From positions 186,001-250,000 of the forward strand of contig NZ_FOLG01000001.1 of the NCBI RefSeq assembly GCF_900112335.1: DNA of 64,000 nt. The letters run 5' to 3'. This DNA comes from Tropicimonas isoalkanivorans. Lineage in GTDB: Bacteria; Pseudomonadota; Alphaproteobacteria; Rhodobacterales; Rhodobacteraceae. A model generated the notes under the pieces. That model was not told the origin of the DNA and searched no databases. It saw only the letters and a list, made by a program, of their open reading frames with translations. Position numbers and translations under genes: made by a program. Positions 1 through 9,495 of the stretch are shown in pieces. The first letter of the stretch is position 1, and every line of letters begins with the position of its first letter.

Positions 1-584
1 GGATCAAGCTGATGACCGAGGGCAGCTACCGCGAGCGCATGGTCGAACATGCCGAGGCGAAGGCGGAAATCGGGAGAAAACTCTGCGAGCTCGTCGAGGA
101 CGGCGACACCATCTTCATGGACACCGGCACGACGACCCTCGCCTGCGCGGACGCCCTGGCCGCCCGTTCCGGGCTCACGGTCATCACAAATTCCCTCCAC
201 ATCGCGCAGCGGCTGGGCGAGCAACCGGCCGGCCACCGCCTGTTCCTGCTGGGCGGAGCCTATGGGGCGGACAACTCACAGACGGTGGGCTCGCTGACCA
301 TCGAGCAGGCGGAACGCTACCAGGCCGACCACGCCGTGCTCACTGTCGCGGCACTTGACGCGGAGGCAGGCGCGATGGACGCTGATTTCGACGAGGCACA
401 GGTTGCCCGCACGATGATCGAACACGCCAGAAACGCTATCGTTTTGGCCAATTCAGGAAAATTCGGCCGCCGCGCCGCCTTCAGGGTCTGTAGGCTCGAC
501 AGGATCGGTGTGCTTGTGTCCGAAAGACGGCCCGAAGGGCCGCTCGCGGACGCCCTCGGAACGGCGGGGGTGCGGGTGGCGTGA
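1..584 (+). CDS. DeoR-family transcriptional regulator, C-terminal part (5' end outside window)
   Basis: The reading frame is open from the left edge (codons begin at base 3) to the TGA at 582-584, so about 194 C-terminal residues are present and the N-terminal DNA-binding domain is missing. The visible part matches the DeoR sensor domain, a sugar-isomerase-like fold: the run DGDTIFMDTGTTT followed by LTVITNS is typical of the effector (phosphosugar) pocket. A further conserved section, VLTVAALDAE, lies downstream. The stop overlaps a possible GTG start of the next gene, so it is probably co-transcribed with the TRAP genes and regulates them. The family assignment is firm; the effector is unknown. 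Confidence 0.85.
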   Translation, partial: IKLMTEGSYRERMVEHAEAKAEIGRKLCELVEDGDTIFMDTGTTTLACADALAARSGLTVITNSLHIAQRLGEQPAGHRLFLLGGAYGADNSQTVGSLTIEQAERYQADHAVLTVAALDAEAGAMDADFDEAQVARTMIEHARNAIVLANSGKFGRRAAFRVCRLDRIGVLVSERRPEGPLADALGTAGVRVA

Positions 585-613
585 CAGAGGCCAGCACCAA
601 CAAGGGACAGACA

Positions 614-1132
614 ATGCCGAGAGCAATCAAGGCGTACGTGCGGGTGGCGGACCGACTTGCGGACTACACTGGCTATCTCGCGATGTATCTGATCTTCGTC
701 ATGATCGCAGTGCTGCTGCTCGACGCGGTCACCCGCAACCTGCTGCATATTCCGCTGCACTGGTGCGTCGAGTTCGCGCAATTCACGCTGGCCGCCTACT
801 ACTTCCTCGGTGGTCCAATGACGCTGAAGAACGACGATCACGTCCGGATGGACCTGTTCTATTCAAGCTTCAGCCGCTGGGGAAAACACCGGATGGACCT
901 CGCCACCCTGCCCTTCCTGCTGGTGTACCTTGTGGTGATGCTGATCGGGTCGTCGTCCTCCTTGATCTACGCCATCGAGACCAACGAAAAGCGGTTCTCC
1001 ATGTGGAACCCCAGCGTAATCCCGATCAAGGCGCTGATGCTGGTCTGCATTGTGCTGATGATCCTGCAAACGATCTCGCTCATCTTCAAACACGTGGAGG
1101 CGCTGCGCGCGCGGAAGGCGGCAGCCGAATGA
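614..1132 (+). CDS. TRAP transporter small permease (DctQ-type)
   Basis: A 172-residue membrane protein with about four hydrophobic segments, the usual size and layout of the TRAP small (Q) subunit. It joins the large permease in the inner membrane and couples sodium-driven uptake to the binding protein. I chose the ATG at 614 because AAGGGA lies just upstream. A GTG at 581, overlapping the regulator's stop, would give 183 residues but has no comparable ribosome site. The TGA at 1130-1132 overlaps the next ATG, showing translational coupling. The substrate cannot be read from this subunit. Confidence 0.88.
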   Translation: MPRAIKAYVRVADRLADYTGYLAMYLIFVMIAVLLLDAVTRNLLHIPLHWCVEFAQFTLAAYYFLGGPMTLKNDDHVRMDLFYSSFSRWGKHRMDLATLPFLLVYLVVMLIGSSSSLIYAIETNEKRFSMWNPSVIPIKALMLVCIVLMILQTISLIFKHVEALRARKAAAE

Positions 1133-2466
1133 GTTACGAGCTGATTGCGATCCTCATGTTCCTGTCGATGGTGCTTTTGCTCTCGACCGGGCAACGCGTC
1201 TTCGGCGCCATAGGCTTCGTCGCTTCGGCGGCGGCGCTCATGCTGTACGGCACCGGCGGGGTGGAAATGCCGTTCAGCCAGGCGTTCAAGCTGTTCAACT
1301 GGTTCCCCATGCTGACGCTGCCGCTGTTCATCTACATGGGCTACGTGCTGTCGGAATCCGGCATCGCCGAAGACCTCTACCGCATGTTCCACGTCTTCTT
1401 CGGGCGCATGTCGGGCGGTCTGGCCATCGGCACGATCTTCCTGATGGTGATCATCTCGGCGATGAACGGGCTGTCGGTCGCCGGCATGGCCATCGGCGCG
1501 ACCATCGCCCTGCCGGAGATGCTCCGGCGCGGCTATGACAAGGTGCTGATCTCCGGCGTCGTGCAGGGCGGCTCCTCGCTCGGAATCCTGATCCCGCCGT
1601 CGGTCGTTCTGGTGCTCTTCGGCATGATCGCCCGGGCACCGGTCAGCCAGCTCTGGCTGGCGGGCGTGTTCCCGGGGCTGATCATGGCGACGATGTTCGT
1701 TCTCTACATCTGGATCCGCTGCAAGCTGAACCCCGCGCTTGCGCCCGTCGTGAGCGACGACGACCTCAACCTGCCATTTCGGGAGAAGCTGAAACTCCTG
1801 CGCGCCGGGGTCATTCCGCTCCTGATCTTCTTCTTCATGACCGGCCTCTTCGTGATGGGCTACACCAGCCTGGTGGAGAGTTCCGCCGTCGGTGCGACCT
1901 GTGCGACGCTCGCCGCGCTCTACAAGCACCGCCTGAGCTGGCAGCTCTTTCACGAGACCGCACGCAGCACACTGGCCGTGTCCTGTATGTTCCTCTGGCT
2001 GATCCTGGCGGCACTCGCTTTCGGGGCCATCTTCGACGGCATCGGCGCCAGCCGCGCCATCGAGAGCCTGTTCATCACCCGCTGGGACCTGAACCCCTGG
2101 GCGATCATCATCATGATGCAGCTCAGCTTCATCATCATGGGAATGTTTCTGGACGACACCGCCATGCTGGTGATCGTGGCACCGCTCTACATCCCGCTGG
2201 TAAAGACGCTGGAGTTGGGCATCAACAACCAGATCGTCTGGTACGGAGTGCTTTACACGATCACCTGCCAGATCGCCTATATCACCCCGCCCTTCGGCTA
2301 TAACCTCTTCCTGATGCGCTCGCTCGCACCGAAAGAGATCTCGCTCGTCGACATTTATCGCTCGATCTGGCCATTCGCGCTTATGATGGCGATCACAATC
2401 GCCCTGTTGATGCTGTTCCCGCAGATCGCGCTGTGGCTGCCCTCCCAGATCCGCCTGCGCGGATAA
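1129..2466 (+). CDS. TRAP transporter large permease (DctM-type)
   Basis: A 445-residue protein with about twelve hydrophobic segments, beginning MSYELIAILMFL, typical of the TRAP large (M) subunit that forms the transport channel. Conserved family stretches include GIAEDLYRMFHVFFG near residue 75, the GSSLGILIPPS loop near residue 145 and the C-terminal ITPPFGYNLF near residue 385. The start ATG at 1129 overlaps the small permease stop by four bases. It acts with the genes on either side as a three-part importer, probably for an organic acid or related anion. That class of substrate is inferred from the family. Confidence 0.92.
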   Translation: MSYELIAILMFLSMVLLLSTGQRVFGAIGFVASAAALMLYGTGGVEMPFSQAFKLFNWFPMLTLPLFIYMGYVLSESGIAEDLYRMFHVFFGRMSGGLAIGTIFLMVIISAMNGLSVAGMAIGATIALPEMLRRGYDKVLISGVVQGGSSLGILIPPSVVLVLFGMIARAPVSQLWLAGVFPGLIMATMFVLYIWIRCKLNPALAPVVSDDDLNLPFREKLKLLRAGVIPLLIFFFMTGLFVMGYTSLVESSAVGATCATLAALYKHRLSWQLFHETARSTLAVSCMFLWLILAALAFGAIFDGIGASRAIESLFITRWDLNPWAIIIMMQLSFIIMGMFLDDTAMLVIVAPLYIPLVKTLELGINNQIVWYGVLYTITCQIAYITPPFGYNLFLMRSLAPKEISLVDIYRSIWPFALMMAITIALLMLFPQIALWLPSQIRLRG

Positions 2467-2529
2467 CCCTAAAACCGGCTCGCGAAAGAGGCCGGAGATC
2501 ACTTCGAAACCGACAAGGAGACTGACAAG

Positions 2530-3618
2530 ATGGCTAAGAAGACGACCCTGGCTTCCCCCTCCAAGACGATCCTTGCTTCCCGGCGCAAGTTTCTGAGAAC
2601 CGCCGGAGTAGGCGGTGCGGCGGTGGCGGCCTCGACCCTCTCCGCGCCCTACGTCAACGCCCAGGCGCCGATCCGCTGGCGGCTGCAAACCTATTCCGGT
2701 GCGCCCCTCGGCGCCCACGTGATCAAACCCCAGATCGACGCCTTCAACGCAGCCGCGAACGGCGAGATGGAGATCGAGCTCTATTATGCCGACCAGCTCG
2801 TGCCCACAGCCGAGCTGTTCCGCGCCCTCCAGAACGGCACGCTGGACGCCGTGCAATCGGACGAGGCGACCATGGCCTCCCCGGTCGATATCTCGGTGTT
2901 CGGCGGCTACTTCCCCTTCGCAACCCGCTACTCGCTCGATGTGACGGCGCTCTTCCGCTACTACGGCCTGCAGGAGATCTGGGAAGAGGCCTACAACGAG
3001 GTCGAGAACGTGACCTGGCTGAGCGCTGGCGCGTGGGACCCGCTCCACATTTTCACCGTGGACAAGCCGATCCGCTCGCTGGCGGACATGCAGGGCCTGC
3101 GCGTCTTCGGCGTACCGACGGCCGGCCGGTTCCTGTCCAAGTATGGCCTGATCCCGGTGACCGTGCCGTGGGACGACGTGGAAGTCGCCATGCAAACCGG
3201 CGAGCTTGACGGGGTCGCCTGGTGCGGCTTCACGGAGGCTTACGAGGTCGGCTGGGCCGACGTCTGCAACTACGCCCTGACCAACTCCGTGACCGGCGCG
3301 TGGTTCGGCTCCTATTTCGCCAACACCGAAAGCTGGGAAAAGGTGCCGCCGCATCTGCAGGAACTCTACAAGATCACCATCGACCAGTCGCATTACTACC
3401 GCCTCGGATGGTACTGGGGCGGCGAGGCCAAGTTGCGGGTCGAGGGCGAGAAGATGGAGCTCACCTCGATCCCGCCGGAGGAATGGGCCACCGTCGTCAA
3501 GGACGCGGAAGGCTTCTGGGACGAGGTCGCGTCGTCGTCGGAGCGTGCCGGAAAGGTGGTCGACGCATTCAAGCAGTACGCCGCCAACATGGAAAAGGCG
3601 GGCTACCCCTACCGTTGA
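2530..3618 (+). CDS. TRAP transporter substrate-binding protein (DctP-type), Tat-exported
   Basis: A 362-residue periplasmic receptor of the TRAP family. The N-terminus carries a twin-arginine signal (SRRKFLRTA, arginines at 18-19) followed by a hydrophobic run and a likely cut after NAQA near residue 45, so it is probably exported folded. The mature part has the family features: a substrate-contacting arginine region around MQGLRVFGVPTAGRF and VPWDDVEVAMQTGELDG. It starts 63 bases after the large permease with AAGGAGA upstream. A 9-bp hairpin follows it, as for other binding-protein genes in this window. Substrate not determinable from the sequence alone. Confidence 0.92.
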   Translation: MAKKTTLASPSKTILASRRKFLRTAGVGGAAVAASTLSAPYVNAQAPIRWRLQTYSGAPLGAHVIKPQIDAFNAAANGEMEIELYYADQLVPTAELFRALQNGTLDAVQSDEATMASPVDISVFGGYFPFATRYSLDVTALFRYYGLQEIWEEAYNEVENVTWLSAGAWDPLHIFTVDKPIRSLADMQGLRVFGVPTAGRFLSKYGLIPVTVPWDDVEVAMQTGELDGVAWCGFTEAYEVGWADVCNYALTNSVTGAWFGSYFANTESWEKVPPHLQELYKITIDQSHYYRLGWYWGGEAKLRVEGEKMELTSIPPEEWATVVKDAEGFWDEVASSSERAGKVVDAFKQYAANMEKAGYPYR

Positions 3619-3637
3619 TCCTGAAGAAAACCGGAGC

Positions 3638-3661
3638 CGGGGCGCATCGCGGTGCGCCCCG
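3638..3661 (+). terminator. intercistronic GC hairpin after TRAP binding-protein gene
   Basis: Perfect 9-bp inverted repeat, CGGGGCGCA (3638-3646) and TGCGCCCCG (3653-3661), with a 6-base loop and no T-run. It sits 20 bases after the dctP-type stop and before the ligase gene. It is more likely a partial terminator or mRNA-stabilising stem, giving excess binding protein, than a full stop. Confidence 0.55.
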
Positions 3662-3711
3662 CCCCTTGTTGAAAGACCTGCCGTGCGCGGCACAAAAAGA
3701 GGCCGGACCAG

Positions 3712-5076
3712 ATGCCCGCCAACATGACCTTCGAAAACCTCGAAGCCGCCGTCGCGGCCGGCGAGATCGACACCGTTCTGACCTGCGTACCGGACATGCA
3801 GGGGCGCCTGATGGGGAAGCGTTTCCACGCGGAGCACTTCGTCAACAGCGCCCATGAGGAGACGCACGGCTGCAACTACCTGCTCGCGACCGACATGGAT
3901 ATGTACACGGTCCCGGGATACAAGGCGACGAGCTGGAAGACGGGCTATGGCGACTACGTCCACAAGCCGGATCTGGCCACGCTCCGTCGGGTGCCCTGGC
4001 TGCCGGGCACCGCGATGGTGATGTGCGATGTGCTCGACCACCATACCCATGAAGAAGTTCCCCATGCGCCCCGAACCGTGCTCAAGCGCCAGATCGCCCG
4101 CGCGCGGGAACTCGGCTACGAGCCGATGTTCGCCACCGAACTGGAGTTCTTCCTGTTCGAACGGACGTTCAACGAGCTTTGCGACGACGGCTACACCAAC
4201 CTGCAAACGGTTGGGCGGCACAACCTCGATTACGCCATCATGGGCACCACCAAGGAGGAGGACGTGTTGCGGGCCATCCGCAACGGTCTGCACGGAGCGG
4301 GGGTGCCGGTGGAGAATTCCAAGGGCGAGGCTGAGATCGGGCAGGAGGAGATCAACGTCCGTTACTCGGATGCGCTCGACACTGCCGACAACCATTCCAT
4401 CGTGAAGAACGGCTGCAAGGAGATCGCGCATCTGCACGGCCGGTCCGTGACCTTCATGGCGAAATACGCCACGGATCGCGCGGGGTCGTCGAGCCATGTG
4501 CACCAGTCACTCTGGAAGGATGGCAAGCCCGCCTTCCTCGACGAGAGTGCCGAGCACGGAATGTCCAAGATCATGCGGCATTACGTTGCCGGCTTGCTCG
4601 AACATGCCTCCGAGGTGACCTATTTCCTTGCGCCCTACGTGAACAGCTACAAGCGGTTCTGCGTCGGCATGTTCGCGCCCACAAAGGCCGTCTGGTCCAC
4701 CGACAACCGCACGGCGGGCTACCGGGTTTGCGGCGCGGATACCAAGGGCGTGCGCGTGGAATGCCGCGTCGGCGGGGCCGATCTCAACCCCTACCTTGCA
4801 ATGGCTGCGCAACTGGCGGCCGGGCTCGACGGTATGGAGCGGGAGCTGGAGCTCGAGCCGGAACTGACCGGCGATATGTACAGCGCCGAGGGCATCCGCG
4901 AGGTCCCCAAGACCCTCCGCGCGGCGGCTGAGGCGATGCAGGGCTCCGAGATGCTCCGCGCGGCTTTTGGCGACGAGGTCATTGACCACTACCACCATGC
5001 CGCGCAATGGGAGATTTCAGAGCAGGACCGAGTCGTCACCGACTGGGACCTGAAGCGCGGATTCGAGCGCGCCTGA
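3712..5076 (+). CDS. glutamine-synthetase-like ligase (type I GS fold; possible gamma-glutamyl-amine synthetase)
   Basis: A 454-residue protein with the glutamine synthetase fold: N-terminal beta-grasp part (VPDMQGRLMGKRF near residue 25), metal-binding glutamates in ATELEFFLFE near residue 145 and GEAEIGQEEIN near residue 205, and the ATP/glutamate loop AGSSSHVHQSL at about 257-267. It is more like the catabolic gamma-glutamylating enzymes (PuuA, GlnT, IpuC types) than GlnA. Its place between a TRAP importer and aldehyde/alcohol dehydrogenases supports a role in attaching glutamate to an imported amine. The amine is unknown. It would ligate glutamate to an amine with ATP. Start ATG 3712 with AGAGG upstream; an alternative ATG is at 3724. 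Confidence 0.8.
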   Translation: MPANMTFENLEAAVAAGEIDTVLTCVPDMQGRLMGKRFHAEHFVNSAHEETHGCNYLLATDMDMYTVPGYKATSWKTGYGDYVHKPDLATLRRVPWLPGTAMVMCDVLDHHTHEEVPHAPRTVLKRQIARARELGYEPMFATELEFFLFERTFNELCDDGYTNLQTVGRHNLDYAIMGTTKEEDVLRAIRNGLHGAGVPVENSKGEAEIGQEEINVRYSDALDTADNHSIVKNGCKEIAHLHGRSVTFMAKYATDRAGSSSHVHQSLWKDGKPAFLDESAEHGMSKIMRHYVAGLLEHASEVTYFLAPYVNSYKRFCVGMFAPTKAVWSTDNRTAGYRVCGADTKGVRVECRVGGADLNPYLAMAAQLAAGLDGMERELELEPELTGDMYSAEGIREVPKTLRAAAEAMQGSEMLRAAFGDEVIDHYHHAAQWEISEQDRVVTDWDLKRGFERA

Positions 5077-5102
5077 GAGGCCGCGAACGTCGGAGAAGAA
5101 AC

Positions 5103-6491
5103 ATGACCAGTATGATCCAGTGCATCTCGCCCGTGGACGGGCGGGTCTATGCGGAGCGTGAGGCGCTCTCGCCGGATGCGGCCGCCAAAGCGGTTGCGCG
5201 CGCCCGGGCGGCGCAGGCCGGGTGGGCCGCCCTGTCCCTCGACGAGCGCATCGCGAAGGTGAAGGCCGGCATTGCCGCGCTCGACGGCATGAAGGAGCAG
5301 ATTGTCGAGGAACTTGCTTGGCAGATGGGGCGCCCGGTCCGCTTCGGCGGAGAATTCGGCGGCGTACACGAGCGGACAGAGTACATGGCCTCCATCGCGG
5401 CCGACGCGCTGGCGCCGACGATCGTGGAAAACTCCGAACATTTCGATCGCCGCATCGAACGCGAGCCGCAGGGTGTCGTGTTCGTCATCGCGCCGTGGAA
5501 CTACCCTTATCTCACGGCCGTCAACACCATCGTGCCGGCGCTGATCGCGGGCAATTCCGTGATTCTGAAACACGCCAGCCAGACGATCCTCGTCGGCGAG
5601 CGGCTGGCCGAGGCGTTGCACGCGGGCGGCGTGCCGGAGGACGTGTTCCAGAACGTCGTGCTGGACCATGCGGGCACGGAAGCGCTGATCGCCGCAAAGT
5701 CCTTCGGCTTCATCAACTTCACCGGCTCCGTTCCCGGCGGTCGCGCAATCGAACGCGCCGCCGCGGGCACCTTCACCGCGCTCGGGCTGGAACTCGGCGG
5801 AAAGGACCCGGCCTACGTGATGGAGGACGCGGACGTCGACTGGGCGGTCGACGTCCTGATGGACGGCGCGATGTACAACGCCGGCCAGTGCTGCTGCGGG
5901 ATCGAGCGGATCTACGTCCACCAGAAGCACTACGACACCTTCGTCGAAAAAGCTGCCGCATGGGTCAACGCCCTGCATCTGGGCGACCCGTTCGACCCGG
6001 AGACGACCCTCGGCCCGATGGCGAACGTCCGCTTCGCTCGGACCGTCCGGGAACAGACTGAGGAGGCGCTGGCCGCCGGCGCCAAGGCGCTGATCGAACG
6101 GCAGAACTTCCCGCAGGATGATGGCGGCGCCTATCTGATGCCGCAAATCCTGGTCAACGTGGACCACTCCATGCGCGTCATGCGCGAGGAAAGCTTCGGT
6201 CCTGTCGTGGGCATCATGCCGGTGAAGGACGACGAGGAAGCTCTCACCCTGATGAACGACTGCGATTTCGGGCTGACGGCATCGCTCTGGACCGCCGACC
6301 CCGAACGCGCCCTCGCGCTCGGCCGCCGGATCGAGACCGGCACCGTCTATCTCAACCGCGCCGACTATCTGGACCCGGCTATCTGCTGGACCGGCTGCAA
6401 GGACACTGGGCGCGGTGGCTCGCTGTCGGAGCTCGGCTACCACGCGGTCACGCGGCCGCGCTCCTACCACCTGAGAAAGGTCAAGGCATGA
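5103..6491 (+). CDS. NAD(P)-dependent aldehyde dehydrogenase
   Basis: A 462-residue member of the aldehyde dehydrogenase superfamily, oxidising an aldehyde to its acid in the cytoplasm. Visible motifs are the cofactor-side IAPWNYPY near residue 132, the general-base glutamate in LELGGKDPAY near residue 230, and the nucleophile loop NAGQCCCGIER near 260-270 with three consecutive cysteines. The C-terminal ESFGPVVGIMPV motif is also present. ATG 5103 follows GGAGAAG. Its TGA overlaps the next ATG. In context it probably oxidises the gamma-glutamyl-aldehyde or free aldehyde made in the same pathway; this is inferred from neighbours. Confidence 0.9.
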   Translation: MTSMIQCISPVDGRVYAEREALSPDAAAKAVARARAAQAGWAALSLDERIAKVKAGIAALDGMKEQIVEELAWQMGRPVRFGGEFGGVHERTEYMASIAADALAPTIVENSEHFDRRIEREPQGVVFVIAPWNYPYLTAVNTIVPALIAGNSVILKHASQTILVGERLAEALHAGGVPEDVFQNVVLDHAGTEALIAAKSFGFINFTGSVPGGRAIERAAAGTFTALGLELGGKDPAYVMEDADVDWAVDVLMDGAMYNAGQCCCGIERIYVHQKHYDTFVEKAAAWVNALHLGDPFDPETTLGPMANVRFARTVREQTEEALAAGAKALIERQNFPQDDGGAYLMPQILVNVDHSMRVMREESFGPVVGIMPVKDDEEALTLMNDCDFGLTASLWTADPERALALGRRIETGTVYLNRADYLDPAICWTGCKDTGRGGSLSELGYHAVTRPRSYHLRKVKA

Positions 6492-7633
6492 TCCCCACCG
6501 CCAACTGGTCCTATCCCACGGCCATCAAGTTCGGCCCGGGCCGTATCGCGGAGCTTCCGGACGCCTGCCGTCAGTCGGGGATCTCGCGCCCGCTTCTGGT
6601 GACCGACCGTGGGCTCGCCAGCCTGCCGATCACCACGCAGGCGCTCGACATTCTCGACGCTGCGGGTCTCGGCCGTTCGCTCTTTGCCGAGGTGGACCCC
6701 AACCCGAACGAAAAGAACCTCGATGCCGGAGTTGCGGCCTATCAGGCGGGCGGGCACGACGGCGTAGTTGCTTTCGGCGGCGGCTCTGGCCTCGACCTGG
6801 GCAAGATGGTTGCGTTCATGGCCGGGCAGAGCCGCCCGGTCTGGGATTTCGAGGACATCGGAGACTGGTGGACCCGTGCGGACGCGGCGAGCATCGCGCC
6901 GATCGTCGCCGTTCCTACCACCGCGGGGACCGGATCGGAGGTTGGCCGGGCGAGCGTCATCACTAATTCCGAAACCCATGTGAAGAAGATCATCTTCCAC
7001 CCGAAGGTCCTGCCCACCGTCGTTATATGCGACCCGGAACTGACGGTCGGGATGCCGCCTGCCATCACCGCCGGCACCGGCATGGACGCCTTCGCGCACT
7101 GTCTGGAGGCCTACTGCTCGCCGCACTACCACCCGATGAGCCAGGGCATCGCGCTCGAAGGGTTGCGGCTCGTCAACGACTACCTGCCCCGCGCATTCGC
7201 CGACGGCAGTGACCTGGAGGCGCGGGCTCACATGATGTCCGCCGCGGCGATGGGGGCGGTGGCGTTCCAGAAAGGCCTCGGCGCCATTCACGCCCTGTCC
7301 CACCCCGTCGGGGCTGTCTTCAATACCCACCACGGTACGACGAACGCGGCGGTGATGCTGGCGGTGCTGCGGTTCAATCGCCCTGCCATCGAAGACCGGC
7401 TTGGCGCGGCAGCCGCCTATCTCGGGCTCGGGACCGACTTCGACACCTTCTATTCGCGCGTGCAGGAGCTGAACGCGACCCTCGGTATCCCGGGCGGACT
7501 TGCCGCCATGGGCGTCGATGCCGACCGCATCGACGAGCTGACTGCGATGGCGTTGGAAGACCCGAGCACGGGGGGCAATCCGGTCGAGATGACGGCGGAA
7601 AATACCAAGGCCCTGTTCCTCGACGCGATGTAA
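6488..7633 (+). CDS. iron-containing (group III) alcohol dehydrogenase
   Basis: A 381-residue iron-type alcohol dehydrogenase. The NAD-binding glycine run FGGGSGLDLGKM lies near residue 97 and PTTAGTGSEVG near 140. The metal ligands are visible as Asp and His in GMDAFAHCLEAY (about 199 and 203), His in ALSHPVG (about 270) and His in NTHHGTTN (about 280). It interconverts an alcohol and an aldehyde; 4-hydroxybutyrate dehydrogenases belong to this family, which would suit the succinate-semialdehyde dehydrogenase downstream, but the substrate is not proven. It overlaps the aldehyde dehydrogenase stop by four bases and is the last gene before a strong hairpin. Confidence 0.9.
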   Translation: MIPTANWSYPTAIKFGPGRIAELPDACRQSGISRPLLVTDRGLASLPITTQALDILDAAGLGRSLFAEVDPNPNEKNLDAGVAAYQAGGHDGVVAFGGGSGLDLGKMVAFMAGQSRPVWDFEDIGDWWTRADAASIAPIVAVPTTAGTGSEVGRASVITNSETHVKKIIFHPKVLPTVVICDPELTVGMPPAITAGTGMDAFAHCLEAYCSPHYHPMSQGIALEGLRLVNDYLPRAFADGSDLEARAHMMSAAAMGAVAFQKGLGAIHALSHPVGAVFNTHHGTTNAAVMLAVLRFNRPAIEDRLGAAAAYLGLGTDFDTFYSRVQELNATLGIPGGLAAMGVDADRIDELTAMALEDPSTGGNPVEMTAENTKALFLDAM

Positions 7634-7639
7634 CGGGAA

Positions 7640-7668
7640 GGCGGCTCGAAGCGTGTCTTCGAGCCGCC
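7640..7668 (+). terminator. Rho-independent-like terminator after TRAP/dehydrogenase operon
   Basis: Perfect 11-bp inverted repeat, GGCGGCTCGAA (7640-7650) and TTCGAGCCGCC (7658-7668), with a 7-base loop, starting 6 bases after the alcohol dehydrogenase stop and followed by CCCCTTGT. It marks the likely end of the operon that begins upstream of the window. Confidence 0.75.
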
Positions 7669-7840
7669 CCTTGTGCCTTCCGGGGTCTTTGGCTCTGGTC
7701 CCTCTCGCTAGCGCGACGCGGAATGGCTTGTCGGGCGTCTTGCCCCCGCCCGGCATCCGCGCCATCTTTCCGGCCTTGAGGCAAGAGTGGTAGGCAAGCA
7801 TCAGCAATACCATGCGCGAGTCCGCCGAGGAGGGCGCCCG

Positions 7841-9169
7841 ATGTCCCATATCTTTCCCCGCCACACACGACAGCTGCCGCCACGCGCCGTGAGCGGCGAA
7901 GGCTGCTACCTGATCGACGAAACGGGAAAGCGGTATCTGGATGCCTCCGGCGGCGCGGCTGTGTCCTGCCTCGGCCACGGCGACCCGGAGATCATCGGAG
8001 CGATCAAGGCGCAACTGGACGACCTGGCCTTTGCCCACACCGGGTTTTTCACCTCCCAACCGGCCGAAGAGCTGGCGGACCTGCTGATTGCCAACGCGCC
8101 CAAAGGCCTCGACCGGGTCTACCTCGTCTCCGGCGGCTCAGAGGCCGCGGAAGCAGCGATCAAGCTGGCACGCCAATACTGGGTCGAGAAGGGCGAGCCG
8201 CAGCGGGGCAAGGTCATCGCGCGCAAGCAGAGCTACCACGGCAACACCATCGGCGCCCTCAGCGCCGGAGGAAACGAATGGCGCCGCGCGCAGTTCGGGC
8301 CGCTCCTGCTGGACATGAGCCACATTGACGCCTGCTACGAATATCGGCTCCGGCTTGACGGCGAGAGCCTGGAGGACTACGGCCGCCGCGCCGCCGACGC
8401 GCTTGAGGCGGAGATCCTGCGTCTCGGGCCGGAGACGGTCATGGCCTTCATGGCCGAACCCGTTGTTGGCGCAACGGCCGGCGCCCTCACCCCTGCCCCC
8501 GGATACTTCCGCCGCATCCGCGAGATCTGTGACACCTACGGCGTTCTGTTGATCCTCGACGAGGTGATGTGCGGCATGGGCCGGACCGGAACGCTCTTCG
8601 CCTGCGAGCAGGACGGTGTCTCCCCGGATATCGCCTGCATCGCCAAGGGCCTCGGCGCGGGCTACCAGCCGATCGGGGCGATGCTCTGCACGGGGGAGAT
8701 CTACGACGCTGTGGCGACTGGCTCGGGTTTCTTCCAGCACGGGCACACTTACATGGGGCACCCGACCGCCGCTGCGGCAGGGCGGGCCGTCGTCGGCGCC
8801 ATTCTCGAACGGGGCCTCCTCCCACGTGTGACAGCACAGGGCGAGAAGCTGGCGGAGCGCCTAACCGACCGTTTTGGCCAGCATCCGCATGTGGGGGACC
8901 TTCGGGGCCGCGGACTGTTCCGCGGTATCGAACTGGTTAGGGACCGCGAGACCAAGGACCCCTTCGACCCGTCGCAGGGAGTTGCGGGCAAGATCAAGAA
9001 GGCCGCCTTCGAGGCGGGGCTGATCTGCTACCCGATGGCCGGCACTATCGACGGGCGGCGGGGCGATCACGTGCTGCTGGCTCCGCCCTTCATCATCGAG
9101 GATACGCAGCTCGACGAACTGGTGGACAAGCTGGAACCAGCGATCGACGCTGCCACCCGGGCGGCGTGA
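7841..9169 (+). CDS. class III (PLP) aminotransferase
   Basis: A 442-residue pyridoxal-phosphate aminotransferase of the omega-amine/GABA type. Features: YLDASGGAAVSCLGHG near residue 30, the cofactor aspartate in LLILDEVMCGMGRTG near 238, and the Schiff-base lysine in IAKGLGAGYQ near 267. It moves an amino group from an amine or omega-amino acid to a 2-oxoacid, leaving an aldehyde. I chose ATG 7841 because GAGGAGGG precedes it; an upstream in-frame GTG at 7787 would add residues unlike the family. It stands about 200 bases beyond a terminator, so probably has its own promoter, but its function matches the amine/aldehyde theme on both sides. Confidence 0.9.
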   Translation: MSHIFPRHTRQLPPRAVSGEGCYLIDETGKRYLDASGGAAVSCLGHGDPEIIGAIKAQLDDLAFAHTGFFTSQPAEELADLLIANAPKGLDRVYLVSGGSEAAEAAIKLARQYWVEKGEPQRGKVIARKQSYHGNTIGALSAGGNEWRRAQFGPLLLDMSHIDACYEYRLRLDGESLEDYGRRAADALEAEILRLGPETVMAFMAEPVVGATAGALTPAPGYFRRIREICDTYGVLLILDEVMCGMGRTGTLFACEQDGVSPDIACIAKGLGAGYQPIGAMLCTGEIYDAVATGSGFFQHGHTYMGHPTAAAAGRAVVGAILERGLLPRVTAQGEKLAERLTDRFGQHPHVGDLRGRGLFRGIELVRDRETKDPFDPSQGVAGKIKKAAFEAGLICYPMAGTIDGRRGDHVLLAPPFIIEDTQLDELVDKLEPAIDAATRAA

Positions 9170-9495
9170 TGTACCACCTCGCGCCCTGTGACCCGGCGCT
9201 CGGGCACGCGCTTCCTGCCGCTGCTGGCTCTTGGTGTCAGAGTCCGCGCGAGATCGTGATCGGCGCCAGCCGCCTAACTGCCACATCACGCCATACGGCC
9301 CAGGAACGGTTTCCCGCGCGCAGCGTTTTCGAGGTGATGGCGGCGGGTGTCTGGTCCACGCCCGAATGTTCGTTCCCTGCGGACGGCCCGCCGCACGCGG
9401 CCTCCATGCGAGGCTGAGCCCCGCATCGGGCCACCCGAAACCAGACGCACGACGCTCTGAACATTATTGCGATCATCCCTTCGGAAGGACACTCC
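9170..9495. other. intergenic region, 326 bases
   Basis: Lies between the aminotransferase and the semialdehyde dehydrogenase genes. Short open frames here have no recognisable content. The last 15 bases hold GGAAGGACACTCC, the ribosome site of the downstream gene. No clear promoter, operator or strong hairpin was recognised. Confidence 0.5.

Noticed and set aside
508-1128. Upstream extension of the TRAP large permease frame
   Set aside because: It covers the small permease in another frame. The ATG at 1129 overlapping the upstream stop begins with the expected first membrane helix.
967-4503. A 1178-codon open frame on the minus strand across the TRAP and ligase genes
   Set aside because: High GC leaves long antisense frames. 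The plus-strand frames have clear domains, ribosome sites and tight spacing, while the antisense product is rich in His, Arg, Gly and Gln without recognisable motifs.
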